Positions 16,795 through 26,521 of a stretch of DNA of 64,000 nucleotides are shown one piece after another. The notes below the pieces were generated by a model, which worked only from the letters and a program-made list of their open reading frames with translations, was not told the DNA's origin and made no database searches. How positions within the stretch are numbered: the stretch's first letter is position 1; each line of letters opens with the position of its first letter. Position numbers and translations under genes: made by a program. The DNA is taken from positions 1-64,000 of the forward strand of contig NZ_SOAV01000014.1 in assembly GCF_004364245.1 (NCBI RefSeq). Reading direction: 5' to 3'. This DNA is from Streptomyces sp. BK208 (GTDB lineage: Bacteria > Actinomycetota > Actinomycetes > Streptomycetales > Streptomycetaceae).

Positions 16795-18975
16795 TCAGCC
16801 GTTGCGCTTCCAGCGCGGCTTGTCGTCACGGCGGCCGAAGGACGAACCACGGTGGTCGTCGCGGCGGCCGGACGGGCGGTCGTGACCGCCGGAGCGGAAG
16901 CCGGGGCGGTCGCCCTGGCGGTCGCGGTTGAACGGACGGTCACTGCCCCGGTGTCCGCCGCGGTCGTCGCGACGCTCGAAGGAACGGCCACCGCGGTCGC
17001 CCCGGTCGTCACGGCGCTCGAAGGAACGCCCGCCACGGTCACCGCGGTCACCGCGGTCGTCACGGCGGAAGCCACCGCGGTCGCCCCGGTCGTCACGACG
17101 CTCGAACGAACGCCCGCCGCGGTCGTCGCGACGGTCGAAGGAACGGCCGCCACGGTCGTCACGGCGGTCGTCACGGCGGAAGCCGCCACGGTCACCACCA
17201 CGGTCGCCCCGGTCGTCGCGACGGAAGCCGCCACGGTCACCGCGGTCGTCGCGACGGTCGAAGGAACGGCCACCGCGGTCGTCACGGCGGTCGTCACGGC
17301 GGAAGCCGCCACGGTCACCACGGTCGCCCCGGTCGTCGCGACGGAAGCCACCACGGTCACCGCGGTCGTCGCGACGGTCGAAGGAACGCTCGCCCCGGTC
17401 GGCGAAGCGGTCGCGGCCGGCGCCGCCGGTGCGCTCCGTCTTCTCCACGTCCCGCGCGCCGGGCTGCTCGGGCAGCGAGACCTCGGTCTCGGACGCCGCG
17501 GCGGCCACCTCGGCCAGGACCGTCTCCGGGTCCTCGCCGCGCTCCCGCGCGACCCTGGCGACCAGACGGTCCGCCTCCTCGCGCAGCTCGGTGGCGCGGC
17601 GCTGGGCCCGCTCCAGCTCCTTGGTGAGCTGACCGACCTCGCGCTCGGCCTGCTGCGCCGCGTTGCCCGCCGACTCGGCCTGGACCTCGGTCATCGACCG
17701 GGCCCCGGTGATCTCGGCGACCTCCGGGTCGAAGGCGGCGCCGCCCTGGACGATGTGGCGCGTGGCGTCGACGCCCGCGTCCTCCATCAGCCGGAAGATC
17801 TGGCGGCGCTGGTGCGGCAGGGAGAGCGAGACGACCGTGCCGGTGCGGCCGGCGCGGGCGGTGCGGCCCGCGCGGTGCAGGTAGTCCTTGTGGTCGCCGG
17901 CCGGGTCCACGTTCAGGACGAGGTCGATGCCGTCGACGTGGATGCCGCGCGCGGCGACGTCGGTGGCGACGAGCGCGTTGACGTAGCCCTTCTTGAAGTC
18001 CTCCAGCACCCGGGTACGCGCGCCCTGCGTCATACCGCCGTGCAGCGCGTCGGCCTTCACACCGGCGTCGCACAGCTGCTCGGCGATACGGTCGGCGCCG
18101 AGCTGGGTGCGGACGAAGATGATCGTGCGGCCCTTGCGCGAGGCGATCGCGGCGGTGACCGGCGCCTTGTCCTTGGGCTTCACGACGAGGATGTGGTGCG
18201 ACATGGTCGTCACGTTGCCCTGAGCGCTGTCGACCTCGTGCGTGACCGGGTCGGTGAGGTAGCGCTTGACCAGCGTGGAGATCTCGTTCTCCATCGTGGC
18301 CGAGAAGAGCATGCGCTGGCCGCCCGCGGGGACCTGGTCGAGCAGCTCGGTGACCTCGGGCAGGAAGCCGAGGTCCGACATCTGGTCGGCCTCGTCGAGA
18401 ACGGCGATCTGCACGTTCTCCAGGGAGCACGCGCCGCGGTTGATGATGTCGCGCAGGCGGCCCGGGGTGGCGACGAGGATGTCGACGCCTCGCTCCAGGG
18501 CGTAGATCTGGTTGCCCATGGAGGTACCGCCGCAGACGACCTTCATCTTCAGGCCGAGGACGTCGCCGTAGGGCTGAAGGGCGTCGGCCACCTGCATGGC
18601 CAGCTCGCGGGTCGGCGTCAGGATGACGGCGCGGGGCTTGTGCTTCTCGGTGCGGCCGCCGGCCAGCGTGGCCAGGGTCGGCAGACCGAAGGAGAGGGTC
18701 TTGCCGGAGCCGGTGCGGCCGCGGCCGAGGATGTCCTTGCCCGCCAGCGCGTCCGGGATGGTCGCGGCCTGGATCGGGAAGGGGGTGGTCACGCCGTTCT
18801 GCGCGAGCTTGCGCACGACGCCCTCGGGGAGACCGAGGTCGGCGAACGTCGCCTCGGGAGCCTCGGCGGCTTCCGGGGCCTCGGTGGTAGCGGTGGCCTC
18901 GACGGCCTCCGGTGCACCCTCGACGCCCTCGGCGTCCTCGGGCACGACGACGTGATCAGTACTGGTCATGGACAT
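16795..18975 (-). CDS. DEAD-box RNA helicase with RGG/RDDRGD tail
   Basis: A 726-residue ATP-dependent RNA helicase. An acidic Ala/Glu leader of about 45 residues precedes the two RecA-like domains: the Q motif region TPFPIQ, Walker A RTGSGKT, PTREL, DEAD in VLDEADQM, SAT, and HRAGRTARAG. A coiled coil follows, then a C-terminal tail of roughly 185 residues made of RDDRGDRGG, FRRDD and RSFDRR units. Such tails bind RNA non-specifically and promote condensate formation in other RGG proteins. The ATG at 18975 is used; another lies six bases inside. Probably involved in rRNA maturation, mRNA turnover or cold adaptation. Confidence 0.93.
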   Translation of the reverse strand: MSMTSTDHVVVPEDAEGVEGAPEAVEATATTEAPEAAEAPEATFADLGLPEGVVRKLAQNGVTTPFPIQAATIPDALAGKDILGRGRTGSGKTLSFGLPTLATLAGGRTEKHKPRAVILTPTRELAMQVADALQPYGDVLGLKMKVVCGGTSMGNQIYALERGVDILVATPGRLRDIINRGACSLENVQIAVLDEADQMSDLGFLPEVTELLDQVPAGGQRMLFSATMENEISTLVKRYLTDPVTHEVDSAQGNVTTMSHHILVVKPKDKAPVTAAIASRKGRTIIFVRTQLGADRIAEQLCDAGVKADALHGGMTQGARTRVLEDFKKGYVNALVATDVAARGIHVDGIDLVLNVDPAGDHKDYLHRAGRTARAGRTGTVVSLSLPHQRRQIFRLMEDAGVDATRHIVQGGAAFDPEVAEITGARSMTEVQAESAGNAAQQAEREVGQLTKELERAQRRATELREEADRLVARVARERGEDPETVLAEVAAAASETEVSLPEQPGARDVEKTERTGGAGRDRFADRGERSFDRRDDRGDRGGFRRDDRGDRGDRGGFRRDDRRDDRGGRSFDRRDDRGDRGGFRRDDRGDRGGDRGGFRRDDRRDDRGGRSFDRRDDRGGRSFERRDDRGDRGGFRRDDRGDRGDRGGRSFERRDDRGDRGGRSFERRDDRGGHRGSDRPFNRDRQGDRPGFRSGGHDRPSGRRDDHRGSSFGRRDDKPRWKRNG
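16898..17400. repeat. Coding tandem repeats of the helicase RGG tail
   Basis: Imperfect repeats of 15-60 bp (GGTCGTCACGGCGGAAGCC, CGGTCGCCCCGGTCGTC and relatives) encode the Arg/Asp/Gly tail. Because the units are multiples of three and GC-rich, open frames appear on both strands; these are shadows. Confidence 0.85.
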
Positions 18976-19028
18976 GCGAATGCGAAACCTTCCGGAGTCT
19001 CTCGTCGGCACGCGCCCGTCAACTCCGT

Positions 19029-19040
19029 GAATCGCGATTC
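19029..19040. promoter_or_regulatory. 12-bp palindrome upstream of the helicase gene
   Basis: GAATCGCGATTC is a perfect palindrome 54 bases before the helicase start, within the likely promoter or leader. It could be an operator. No known regulator site was recognised. Confidence 0.35.
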
Positions 19041-19256
19041 GCAATACGACCGCCTCGATGCGGTCCACCACGGCTAGGGGAGAGTACGCGCCACACGGCG
19101 CGCTCTGCGGTGGCGCCGGGCAAATGGGATCAAACGATCTACCACCATACGCACCCTCCACCCCCGAAGGCAAACCGGCCGCACAAGCCCAGCTCAGCGG
19201 CTCGCCGCCACTCGCCCCAACCGACCCGCCCGACCCAGCCGGCCCACCCGCCCGTT

Positions 19257-19805
19257 TTACGCCGGAGCCCCCGCCGCCGGAGCCGGCTCCCGCTGTTCGA
19301 GCTGGGTCCCGGGCGGCTCGTGCGCCGACGAGGAGGGCTCGGCCACCGTCGGCTCCGGCGTCGGGGAGGCGGGCGGCTCCTGGGTCGGCGTCGGCTCCGG
19401 CTCGGCCGGGCGGGTGGGCTCCACCGGAGGCGTCCACGTGGGCACGGGCCCGTGGTTCCCCCCGTTCGGCGGCCGGGCCCCGGTCGGGAGCGCGGCCGGG
19501 GGCGCCGGGGCGGACGCGTCCTTGCCCTTGCCCTTCCGGCCCTTCCCCTTGCCGTGGCCCTCGTCCTCGCCCTCGGCCTTCTTCCCCTTGCCGCGCTTGC
19601 CGTCGCCGGCCGCCGCGTCGTACCCGGCGTTCCCGCCGGAGACCGCGGGGCCGCCCTCCGGCGCCTCGCCGCCCCGTTCCCCGGCGGAGTGCGACGGCCC
19701 GACGCCCCCGCCGGGCTCGTCGTCGCCGACGCTCATGCAGCCGGCGGCGGCGACGACGGCCATGGCCGTGGCGGCCAGACGGACGGGTACGTACAAGGGG
19801 CGCAC
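19257..19805 (-). CDS. Proline-rich lipoprotein
   Basis: A 182-residue predicted lipoprotein. The n-region is followed by a hydrophobic stretch (LAATAMAVVAAAGC) with the lipobox Cys near residue 21. The mature part is low-complexity: a Gly/Lys/Glu block (GKRGKGKKAEG, GKGKGRKGKGK) followed by a Pro/Thr/Glu-rich tail. This suggests an extended, wall-spanning protein without an enzyme domain. The GTG at 19805 is nine bases after GGAGG; a longer TTG frame is less likely. It lies upstream of the helicase gene on the same strand, 281 bases away. Function unknown. Confidence 0.8.
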   Translation of the reverse strand: MRPLYVPVRLAATAMAVVAAAGCMSVGDDEPGGGVGPSHSAGERGGEAPEGGPAVSGGNAGYDAAAGDGKRGKGKKAEGEDEGHGKGKGRKGKGKDASAPAPPAALPTGARPPNGGNHGPVPTWTPPVEPTRPAEPEPTPTQEPPASPTPEPTVAEPSSSAHEPPGTQLEQREPAPAAGAPA

Positions 19806-19931
19806 GGGCGGCCACCTCCGGGGGTCAGGAGTCGCCGTGCCCAACTCCCTTCACCCGCAAGAGGACACGCGCCCGCGCGGCCGATTTGACCCGAGCGCGT
19901 CACCCCGTACCCGAAGCGGGACCCGGGCGCG

Positions 19932-20282
19932 TCACCCGTACCCGAGGGAATGCAGCCGCGCGTCGTCGATCCCGAAGTGGTGGGCGATCTCGTGAACGAC
20001 CGTCACCTCCGTCTCGGCGACCACGTCCTCGCGCGACGCGCAGAACCGCAGCGTCGGCCCCCGGTAGATGGTGATCCGGTCCGGCAGCACGCCCGCGTAC
20101 CACTCCCCGCGCTCCGTCAGCGGCGTCCCCTCGTACAGCCCGAGCAGCTCGGGATCGTCCGCCGGCGGTTCGTCCTCGACGAACACCGCGACGTTGTCCA
20201 TCAGCCGCGTCAGCTCCGGCGGGATCCGGTCCAGGGCCTCGGCGACCAGTTCCTCGAACTCCTCGCGCGTCATCTCCAGCAC
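19932..20282 (-). CDS. Small zincin-like metallopeptidase-family protein
   Basis: A 116-residue protein of the actinobacterial metallopeptidase family (zincin type, formerly DUF1025). The motif VTVVHEIAHHFGIDD near the C-terminus carries the HExxH zinc site with an added His. It is short and has no signal peptide, so it is cytoplasmic. Starts at the GTG at 20282 (VLEMTREEFEEL) or the ATG nine bases later are both possible; a TTG at 20354 would give 140 residues. It is divergent from the metallophosphoesterase gene, 72 bases away, so they share a promoter region. Its substrate is unknown. Confidence 0.85.
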   Translation of the reverse strand: MLEMTREEFEELVAEALDRIPPELTRLMDNVAVFVEDEPPADDPELLGLYEGTPLTERGEWYAGVLPDRITIYRGPTLRFCASREDVVAETEVTVVHEIAHHFGIDDARLHSLGYG

Positions 20283-20353
20283 AGGCCCATTGTCGGGTAC
20301 GACCGTGGAGTACGACCCGCATATCCGCCCCGCGACTTGGGCATACGGGACCA

Positions 20354-21976
20354 ATGGTCCGCGTCCCCGCCGCAGCCCTGCACGCCCTGGCCGAGGTGAT
20401 GAACCCCATCCGCAACGCCCCGCGCGCCCTCACCCGCCGCTGCCGAGCCCGGCGCGACCGGCGGGACCGCTGCGCCTCCGCGACCCCGGAACTCGCCGCC
20501 CGCCCCCGCCCCTGGATCCGCGCCGGCGGCCTCGTCGCCGTGGTGCTGCTCGGCGCCTGGCTGGGCCTGCTGGTCGTCGGCGACGTCCGGGCGCCGGTCG
20601 GCCCGATGGACACCACGATGACCCTGCGCCCGTCGCTGGCCGGCGGTACGAAGATCAACGTCTCGCCGCTGGGCGCCCTCCGGCTCGACAGCCATGTGGC
20701 CCCGGTCCGCCTCGACGTCAACGTGGACCAGCTCGACCCCGACCGCGCCCAGGCCCTCGTCGACCACCCCGAACGGCTCTCCGGCCTCCAGGACGAGGTC
20801 GCCCAGGACGTCGAGCACGGCACCCTCGACCTCGCCGTCCGCTCCTGCGTGGCCGTCGTCACCGGCGCCACCGCGCTCGGCCTCGCCGTCTACCGCCGTC
20901 CCCGGCGCGCCCTCGCCGCGGGGGGCCTCGCGCTCACCCTCCTGGTCGCCTCCGGCGGCACCGCCTACGCCACCTGGAACCCGGACTCCGTACTGGAGCC
21001 GAAGTTCTCCGGCCTGCTCTCCTCCGCACCCTCCCTCGTCGGCAACGCGCGCAGCATCGTGACCGAGTTCGACGTCTACCAGAAGGAACTGGCGCGCCTG
21101 GTGACCAACGTGACCAAGCTCTACGACGTCACCTCGACCCTCCCCGCCTACCAGCCCGACCCGACCACGATCCGCGTCCTGCACGTGTCGGACATCCATC
21201 TGAACCCGGCGAGCTGGAAGATCATCGCCTCGCTGGTGGCGCAGTACAAGGTGAACGTGATCGTCGACTCCGGCGACACGATGGATCACGGCACGGCCGC
21301 GGAGAACGGCTTCCTGGACCCGATCGAGGACCTCGGCGCCCCCTACGTGTGGGTCCGCGGCAACCACGACTCCCGGGGCACCCAGGAGTACCTCAAGCAC
21401 CTGAAGAACGTGCACGTCCTGGACGACGGTCACGCCCGGAACGTCGCGGGCCTGCGCTTCGCCGGCATGGGCGACCCGCAGTACACCCCGGACCGCTCCG
21501 AGGCGGACGGCGCCGAGGCGTCCCAGGAGCTGGCCGGCGCCCGGCTCGCCTCCGCCCTGCGCGACCAGAGCGCGGCCGGCACCCCCGTGGACGTGGCCGT
21601 CGCCCACGAGCCCTCGGCCGCTCGCGAGGTCGACGGCGACGTACCGCTGGTCCTGGCCGGGCACCTCCACCACGAGGACATGAAGGTCATGAGGTACGGC
21701 ACCCGGCTGCGCGTCGAGGGGTCCACGGGCGGCAGCGGCCTGCGCGCGGTCGAGGGCAAGTACCCCGACCCCATCCAGGCCTCGATCCTCTACTTCGACC
21801 GGGACTCCCGGCGCCTCCAGGCCTGGGACGAGATCGAGCTGGGCGGCCTGGGCCTGACCACGGCCGAGGTCAGCCGCCATCTGCCCAAGGAGAACCAGCC
21901 GGGCGCGGCCCCCTCCCCCTCCGTGAGCGGCCCGTCCCCCACCGCCCCGGACAGCCCCGCCCCCAGCACCCCGTAA
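20354..21976 (+). CDS. Membrane-anchored metallophosphoesterase
   Basis: A 540-residue protein with a basic N-terminus, a membrane helix near residues 56-75, an external segment, a second pair of hydrophobic helices near 175-205, and a calcineurin-like phosphoesterase domain from about residue 275. Metal-site motifs are in order: DIH, SGDTMDH, RGNHDS and GHLHH. The C-terminus is a Ser/Pro-rich tail. The ATG at 20354 is used; another at residue 16 is possible. The tRNA-Glu gene follows 80 bases after the stop. Phosphodiesterase activity is expected; the substrate is unknown. Confidence 0.87.
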   Translation: MVRVPAAALHALAEVMNPIRNAPRALTRRCRARRDRRDRCASATPELAARPRPWIRAGGLVAVVLLGAWLGLLVVGDVRAPVGPMDTTMTLRPSLAGGTKINVSPLGALRLDSHVAPVRLDVNVDQLDPDRAQALVDHPERLSGLQDEVAQDVEHGTLDLAVRSCVAVVTGATALGLAVYRRPRRALAAGGLALTLLVASGGTAYATWNPDSVLEPKFSGLLSSAPSLVGNARSIVTEFDVYQKELARLVTNVTKLYDVTSTLPAYQPDPTTIRVLHVSDIHLNPASWKIIASLVAQYKVNVIVDSGDTMDHGTAAENGFLDPIEDLGAPYVWVRGNHDSRGTQEYLKHLKNVHVLDDGHARNVAGLRFAGMGDPQYTPDRSEADGAEASQELAGARLASALRDQSAAGTPVDVAVAHEPSAAREVDGDVPLVLAGHLHHEDMKVMRYGTRLRVEGSTGGSGLRAVEGKYPDPIQASILYFDRDSRRLQAWDEIELGGLGLTTAEVSRHLPKENQPGAAPSPSVSGPSPTAPDSPAPSTP

Positions 21977-22056
21977 AGCGTTTTGGCGATACCTCCCGCC
22001 ATCCCATATGCTTCTCACGTCCCCGACGCGCTGCGAAGCGCCCAGGCGGGCCGATA

Positions 22057-22129
22057 GCCCTCATCGTCTAGCGGCCTAGGACGCCGCCCTTTCAAGGCGG
22101 TAGCACGGGTTCGAATCCCGTTGGGGGCA
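22057..22129 (+). tRNA. tRNA-Glu (TTC)
   Basis: A 73-nt cloverleaf with anticodon TTC in CCTTTCAAGG, acceptor GCCCTCA against TGGGGGC and the T-arm GGTTCGAATCC. First of a three-tRNA cluster. Confidence 0.95.
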
Positions 22130-22163
22130 CGCAGTACATGTGCGACACTGTCGTACGAAGCTT

Positions 22164-22238
22164 GGTCCTGTGGAGCAGTTTGGAGTGCTCGCCACCCTGT
22201 CAAGGTGGAGGCCGCGGGTTCAAATCCCGTCAGGACCG
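22164..22238 (+). tRNA. tRNA-Asp (GTC), copy 1
   Basis: A 75-nt cloverleaf with anticodon GTC in CCTGTCAAGG and acceptor GGTCCTG against CAGGACC. It is base-for-base identical to the tRNA-Asp at 26522-26596. Confidence 0.95.
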
Positions 22239-22262
22239 CTGAGGTTTCACGTGAAACCTCGC

Positions 22263-22336
22263 GGCTGGGTAGCTCAGTTGGTACGAGCGATCGCCTGAAA
22301 AGCGATAGGTCGCCGGTTCGACCCCGGCCCCAGCCA
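22263..22336 (+). tRNA. tRNA-Phe (GAA)
   Basis: A 74-nt cloverleaf with anticodon GAA in CCTGAAAAG and acceptor GGCTGGG against CCCAGCC. Last member of the Glu-Asp-Phe cluster. Confidence 0.94.
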
Positions 22337-22341
22337 CATAC

Positions 22342-22376
22342 AACCCCCGTCGAGATCATCGACGGGGGTTCTGTGT
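22342..22376 (+). terminator. Terminator of the Glu-Asp-Phe tRNA cluster
   Basis: AACCCCCGTCGA (22342-22353) and TCGACGGGGGTT (22359-22370) form a perfect 12-bp stem with a five-base loop, followed by CTGTGTT. Confidence 0.88.
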
Positions 22377-22433
22377 TGCCCGGGCGGAAATCGTTCGCCA
22401 GGTTTTTCCCGAGGATGCGATCCTGGAACCCGT

Positions 22434-25400
22434 ATGTCTACGCACCCTGCTCCCGCCCTCGGCACCCTCGCCCCCCGGCTGACCGAGCTGTCGCTGCGCG
22501 ACGCGCACCGGCTCGGCCGCAGGCTGGAGGGTGCGCGGAAGATCCGTAAGCCGGAGGCCCGCGCCGCCGTCCTCGCCGAGATCGAGACGGAGGTGGCCCG
22601 GGCCGAAGAGCGCATCGGTGAACGCCGGGCACGCGTCCCGGCCGTCAGCTACCCCGAGCAGCTCCCGGTCAGCCAGAAGAAGGACGAGATCGCGGCGGCC
22701 ATCCGTGATCACCAGGTCGTGATCGTCGCCGGCGAGACCGGCTCCGGCAAGACCACCCAGATCCCGAAGATCTGTGTCGAGCTGGGCCGCGGCGTCCGCG
22801 GCATGATCGGGCACACCCAGCCCCGCCGGATCGCCGCGCGCACCGTCGCCGAGCGGGTCGCGGACGAGCTGGACACGCCGCTCGGGGAGACCGTCGGCTG
22901 GAAGGTCCGCTTCACCGACCAGGTGAACCCGCAGTCCACCTTCATCAAGCTGATGACGGACGGCATCCTGCTCGCCGAGATCCAGACCGACCGCGAGTTG
23001 CGCGCCTACGACACGATCATCATCGACGAGGCCCACGAGCGGTCCCTCAACATCGACTTCCTGCTGGGCTACCTCGCCCAGCTGCTGCCCAAGCGCCCCG
23101 ACCTCAAGGTCGTCATCACCTCGGCGACCATCGACCCCGAGCGCTTCTCCCGGCACTTCGGCGACGCCCCGATCGTCGAGGTCAGCGGGCGGACGTATCC
23201 GGTCGAGGTGCGGTACCGGCCGCTCCTGGAGGAGGACGGCGAGGACGCCGACCGGGACCAGATCACGGCGATCACCGACGCCGTCGAGGAGCTGATGGGC
23301 GAGGGCAAGGGCGACATCCTCGTCTTCCTCTCCGGCGAGCGGGAGATCCGGGACACGGCCGACGCGCTGGAGAAGAAGAAGTACAGATTCACCGAGGTCC
23401 TGCCGCTGTACGCCCGGCTGTCGCACGCCGAGCAGCACCGGGTGTTCCAGCAGCACACCGGGCGCAGGATCGTTCTCGCGACCAACGTCGCCGAGACCTC
23501 CCTCACGGTCCCCGGCATCAAGTACGTCATCGACCCCGGCTTCGCCCGCATCTCCCGCTACAGCCACCGCACCAAGGTGCAGCGGCTGCCCATCGAGCCG
23601 ATCTCGCAGGCCAGCGCCAACCAGCGCAAGGGCCGCTGCGGCCGTACCTCCGACGGCATCTGCGTCCGGCTGTACTCCGAGGACGACTTCGAGTCCCGCC
23701 CGGAGTTCACGGACGCCGAGATCCTGCGGACGAACCTGGCCTCCGTCATCCTGCAGATGACCGCGGCCGGCCTCGGCGACATCGAGAAGTTCCCCTTCAT
23801 CGACCCCCCGGACCACCGCAACATCCGCGACGGCGTGCAGCTGCTCCAGGAGCTCGGCGCGCTCGACCCGGCGCAGAAGGACGCGCGCAAGCGGCTGACC
23901 GACACCGGCCGCAAGCTCGCCCAGCTGCCCGTCGACCCGCGGCTGGCCCGGATGGTGCTGGAGGCGGACAAGAACGGCTGTGTCCGCGAGGTCATGGTCA
24001 TAGCGGCGGCCCTGTCCATCCAGGACCCGCGGGAGCGCCCGGCGGAGAAGCAGGCGCAGGCCGACCAGCAGCACGCCCGCTTCAAGGACGAGAGCAGCGA
24101 CTTCCTCGCGTTCCTCAACCTGTGGCGCTATGTGCGCGAGCAGCAGAAGGAACGCGGCTCGTCGTCCTTCCGCCGGATGTGCAAGCAGGAGTACCTCAAC
24201 TTCCTGCGCATCCGCGAGTGGCAGGACATCTACACGCAGCTGCGCACGGTCGCCAAGCAGATGGGCATCCATCTCAACGACGCCGACGACGCCGCCCCCG
24301 ACGACCGCGTGCACGTGTCGCTGCTCGCGGGTCTGCTCTCCCACGTCGGCATGAAGGACGTCAAGGACTCCGGCTCGGAGGGTGGCAGGAGCACGGGGAA
24401 GAACGAGTACCTGGGCGCCCGGAACGCCAAGTTCGCGATCTTCCCGGGTTCGGCGCTCTTCAAGAAGCCGCCGCGGTTCGTGATGTCCGCCGAGCTGGTG
24501 GAGACCTCCCGGCTGTGGGCCCGCGTCAACGCGAGGATCGAACCGGAGTGGGTCGAGCCGCTCGCCGGGCACCTCCTCAAGCGCACCTACAGCGAACCGC
24601 ACTGGGAGAAGGACCAGGCGGCGGTGATGGCGTACGAGAAGGTCACGCTGTACGGCGTGCCGATCGTGGCGCAGCGCAAGGTGAACTACGGGCGGATCGA
24701 CCCCGAGGTCAGCCGCGAGCTGTTCATCCGCAACGCCCTGGTGGAGGGCGACTGGCGCACCCACCACAAGTTCTTCGCGGACAACCGTAGGCTGCTGACC
24801 GAGGTCGAGGAGCTGGAGCACCGCGCCCGGCGCCGGGACATCCTGGTCGACGACGAGACGCTGTACGACTTCTACGACCAGCGGGTGCCCGAACACGTCG
24901 TCTCGGGTGCGCACTTCGACTCGTGGTGGAAGCACAAGCGGCACGAGCAGCCCGACTTCCTCGACTTCGAGCGCGAGATGCTCATCAACGAGAAGGCGGG
25001 GGCGGTCACCAAGGACGACTATCCGGACTCCTGGCGGCAGGGGCCGCTGAAGTTCCGGGTGACGTACCAGTTCGAGCCGGGGGCGGACGCCGACGGCGTG
25101 ACCGTCCACGTGCCGCTCCAGGTGCTCAACCAGGTCACGGACGAGGGCTTCGACTGGCAGATCCCGGGCCTGCGCGAGCAGGTGGTCACGGAGCTGATCC
25201 GCTCCCTGCCCAAGCCGGTCCGCCGCAACTACGTGCCCGCCCCGAACTTCGCCCAGGCCTTCCTCGACCGTGCCGTGCCGCTCCAGGAGCCGCTGACGGT
25301 GACCATGGCGCGGGAGCTGAAGCGCATGGTGGGAGTCCCGTTCGACGCCGAGGACTTCGACTGGGCGAAGGTCCCCGACCACCTGAAGATCACGTTCCGG

Positions 25401-26417
25401 ATCGTCGACGAACGCCGCCGCAAGCTCGCCGAGGACAAGGACCTGGAGGCGCTGAAGCTCCGGCTGCGCCCGAAGGCGCGCAAGGCGCTCTCGCAGGCCG
25501 CGGCGGCCACCGCGGAGCGCAGCGGCGGTGAGTCGCTGGAGCGCTCCGGTCTGACGGACTGGACGATCGGCACGCTGACCCGGGTCTTCGAGACCCGCCG
25601 GGCCGGGCAGCCGGTCAAGGCGTATCCGGCGCTGGTGGACGACGGGGCGAAGGCGAACACCGTCTCCGTCCGGCTCTTCGACACCGAGGCCGAGCAGGCG
25701 CAGGCGATGTGGAAGGGCACGCGCCGGCTGATCCTGCGCAACATCCCGGTCAACCCCGCGAAGTTCGCGTCCGAGAAGCTGACCAACCAGCAGAAGCTGG
25801 GCCTGTCCGCGAACCCGCACGGTTCGATCCAGGCGCTGTTCGACGACTGCGCCACGGCGGCGGCGGACAAGCTGATCGCGGACTTCGGCGGCCCGGCGTG
25901 GGACGAGGAGTCGTACCGGAAGCTCTACGACAAGGTCCGCGCGGAGATCGTCGACACGACCGTGCGCACCGTGGGCCAGGTGCAGCAGGTGCTGGCGGCC
26001 TGGCAGGCCTGCGAACGCCGCCTGAAGGCGGTACGCAGCCCCGCGCTGCTGGCGAACCTCCAGGACGTGCGGACGCAGTTGGACGCGCTGGTGAAGCCCG
26101 GCTTCGTCACCGAGGCGGGCATCAAGCGGCTGCCGGACCTGATGCGCTATCTGGTCGCCGCGGACCGGCGGCTGCAGCAGATGCCGACCGGTGTGCAGCG
26201 GGACACCTCCCGCATGGAGAAGGTCCACGAGATGCGCGACGAGTACGCGTGGCTGCTGGAGCAGATGCCGCAGGGCCGGCCGGTGCCGCAGCAGGTCCTG
26301 GACGTCCGCTGGATGATCGAGGAGCTCCGGGTCAGCTATTTCGCGCACGCGCTCGGCACGGCGTACCCCGTCTCCGACAAGCGGATCGTGAAGGCGATCG
26401 ACGCGCTGGCACCGTGA
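22434..26417 (+). CDS. hrpA: ATP-dependent RNA helicase HrpA
   Basis: A 1327-residue DEAH-box RNA helicase, the same size class as E. coli HrpA (about 1300). Walker A GETGSGKTTQ lies near residue 100, DEAH in IIDEAHERS near residue 197, SATID after it, and QRKGRCGR (motif VI) near residue 400. The helicase-associated and OB-fold regions follow, and the long C-terminal extension is the HrpA-specific DUF3418 domain. The ATG at 22434 is preceded by a weak GGAAC. It is transcribed alone between the tRNA cluster and a second tRNA-Asp. A role in rescuing stalled or collided ribosomes is known for the E. coli homologue. Confidence 0.95.
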   Translation: MSTHPAPALGTLAPRLTELSLRDAHRLGRRLEGARKIRKPEARAAVLAEIETEVARAEERIGERRARVPAVSYPEQLPVSQKKDEIAAAIRDHQVVIVAGETGSGKTTQIPKICVELGRGVRGMIGHTQPRRIAARTVAERVADELDTPLGETVGWKVRFTDQVNPQSTFIKLMTDGILLAEIQTDRELRAYDTIIIDEAHERSLNIDFLLGYLAQLLPKRPDLKVVITSATIDPERFSRHFGDAPIVEVSGRTYPVEVRYRPLLEEDGEDADRDQITAITDAVEELMGEGKGDILVFLSGEREIRDTADALEKKKYRFTEVLPLYARLSHAEQHRVFQQHTGRRIVLATNVAETSLTVPGIKYVIDPGFARISRYSHRTKVQRLPIEPISQASANQRKGRCGRTSDGICVRLYSEDDFESRPEFTDAEILRTNLASVILQMTAAGLGDIEKFPFIDPPDHRNIRDGVQLLQELGALDPAQKDARKRLTDTGRKLAQLPVDPRLARMVLEADKNGCVREVMVIAAALSIQDPRERPAEKQAQADQQHARFKDESSDFLAFLNLWRYVREQQKERGSSSFRRMCKQEYLNFLRIREWQDIYTQLRTVAKQMGIHLNDADDAAPDDRVHVSLLAGLLSHVGMKDVKDSGSEGGRSTGKNEYLGARNAKFAIFPGSALFKKPPRFVMSAELVETSRLWARVNARIEPEWVEPLAGHLLKRTYSEPHWEKDQAAVMAYEKVTLYGVPIVAQRKVNYGRIDPEVSRELFIRNALVEGDWRTHHKFFADNRRLLTEVEELEHRARRRDILVDDETLYDFYDQRVPEHVVSGAHFDSWWKHKRHEQPDFLDFEREMLINEKAGAVTKDDYPDSWRQGPLKFRVTYQFEPGADADGVTVHVPLQVLNQVTDEGFDWQIPGLREQVVTELIRSLPKPVRRNYVPAPNFAQAFLDRAVPLQEPLTVTMARELKRMVGVPFDAEDFDWAKVPDHLKITFRIVDERRRKLAEDKDLEALKLRLRPKARKALSQAAAATAERSGGESLERSGLTDWTIGTLTRVFETRRAGQPVKAYPALVDDGAKANTVSVRLFDTEAEQAQAMWKGTRRLILRNIPVNPAKFASEKLTNQQKLGLSANPHGSIQALFDDCATAAADKLIADFGGPAWDEESYRKLYDKVRAEIVDTTVRTVGQVQQVLAAWQACERRLKAVRSPALLANLQDVRTQLDALVKPGFVTEAGIKRLPDLMRYLVAADRRLQQMPTGVQRDTSRMEKVHEMRDEYAWLLEQMPQGRPVPQQVLDVRWMIEELRVSYFAHALGTAYPVSDKRIVKAIDALAP

Positions 26418-26521
26418 CGACGCCGTGAGCGAGCCCGTACGGAGGGTGAGTTCGACCGGGGGCCCACCCTCCTGTACAGTCTCTTCTCGCAGCGCAACGC
26501 AGAAGAAGCGCCGCGAAACCT

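Noticed and set aside
16898-17400. CRISPR-like regularity in the repeats
   Set aside because: The units lack constant-length unique spacers and are codons of the helicase tail.
15190-19077. A 1295-residue plus-strand frame opposite the permease and helicase genes
   Set aside because: It spans two genes, two terminators and the RGG repeats, and its translation is a shadow of them.
22057-22336. A genomic island at the Glu-Asp-Phe tRNA cluster
   Set aside because: No integrase, attachment-site repeat or change in composition was seen next to these tRNA genes; hrpA follows as expected.
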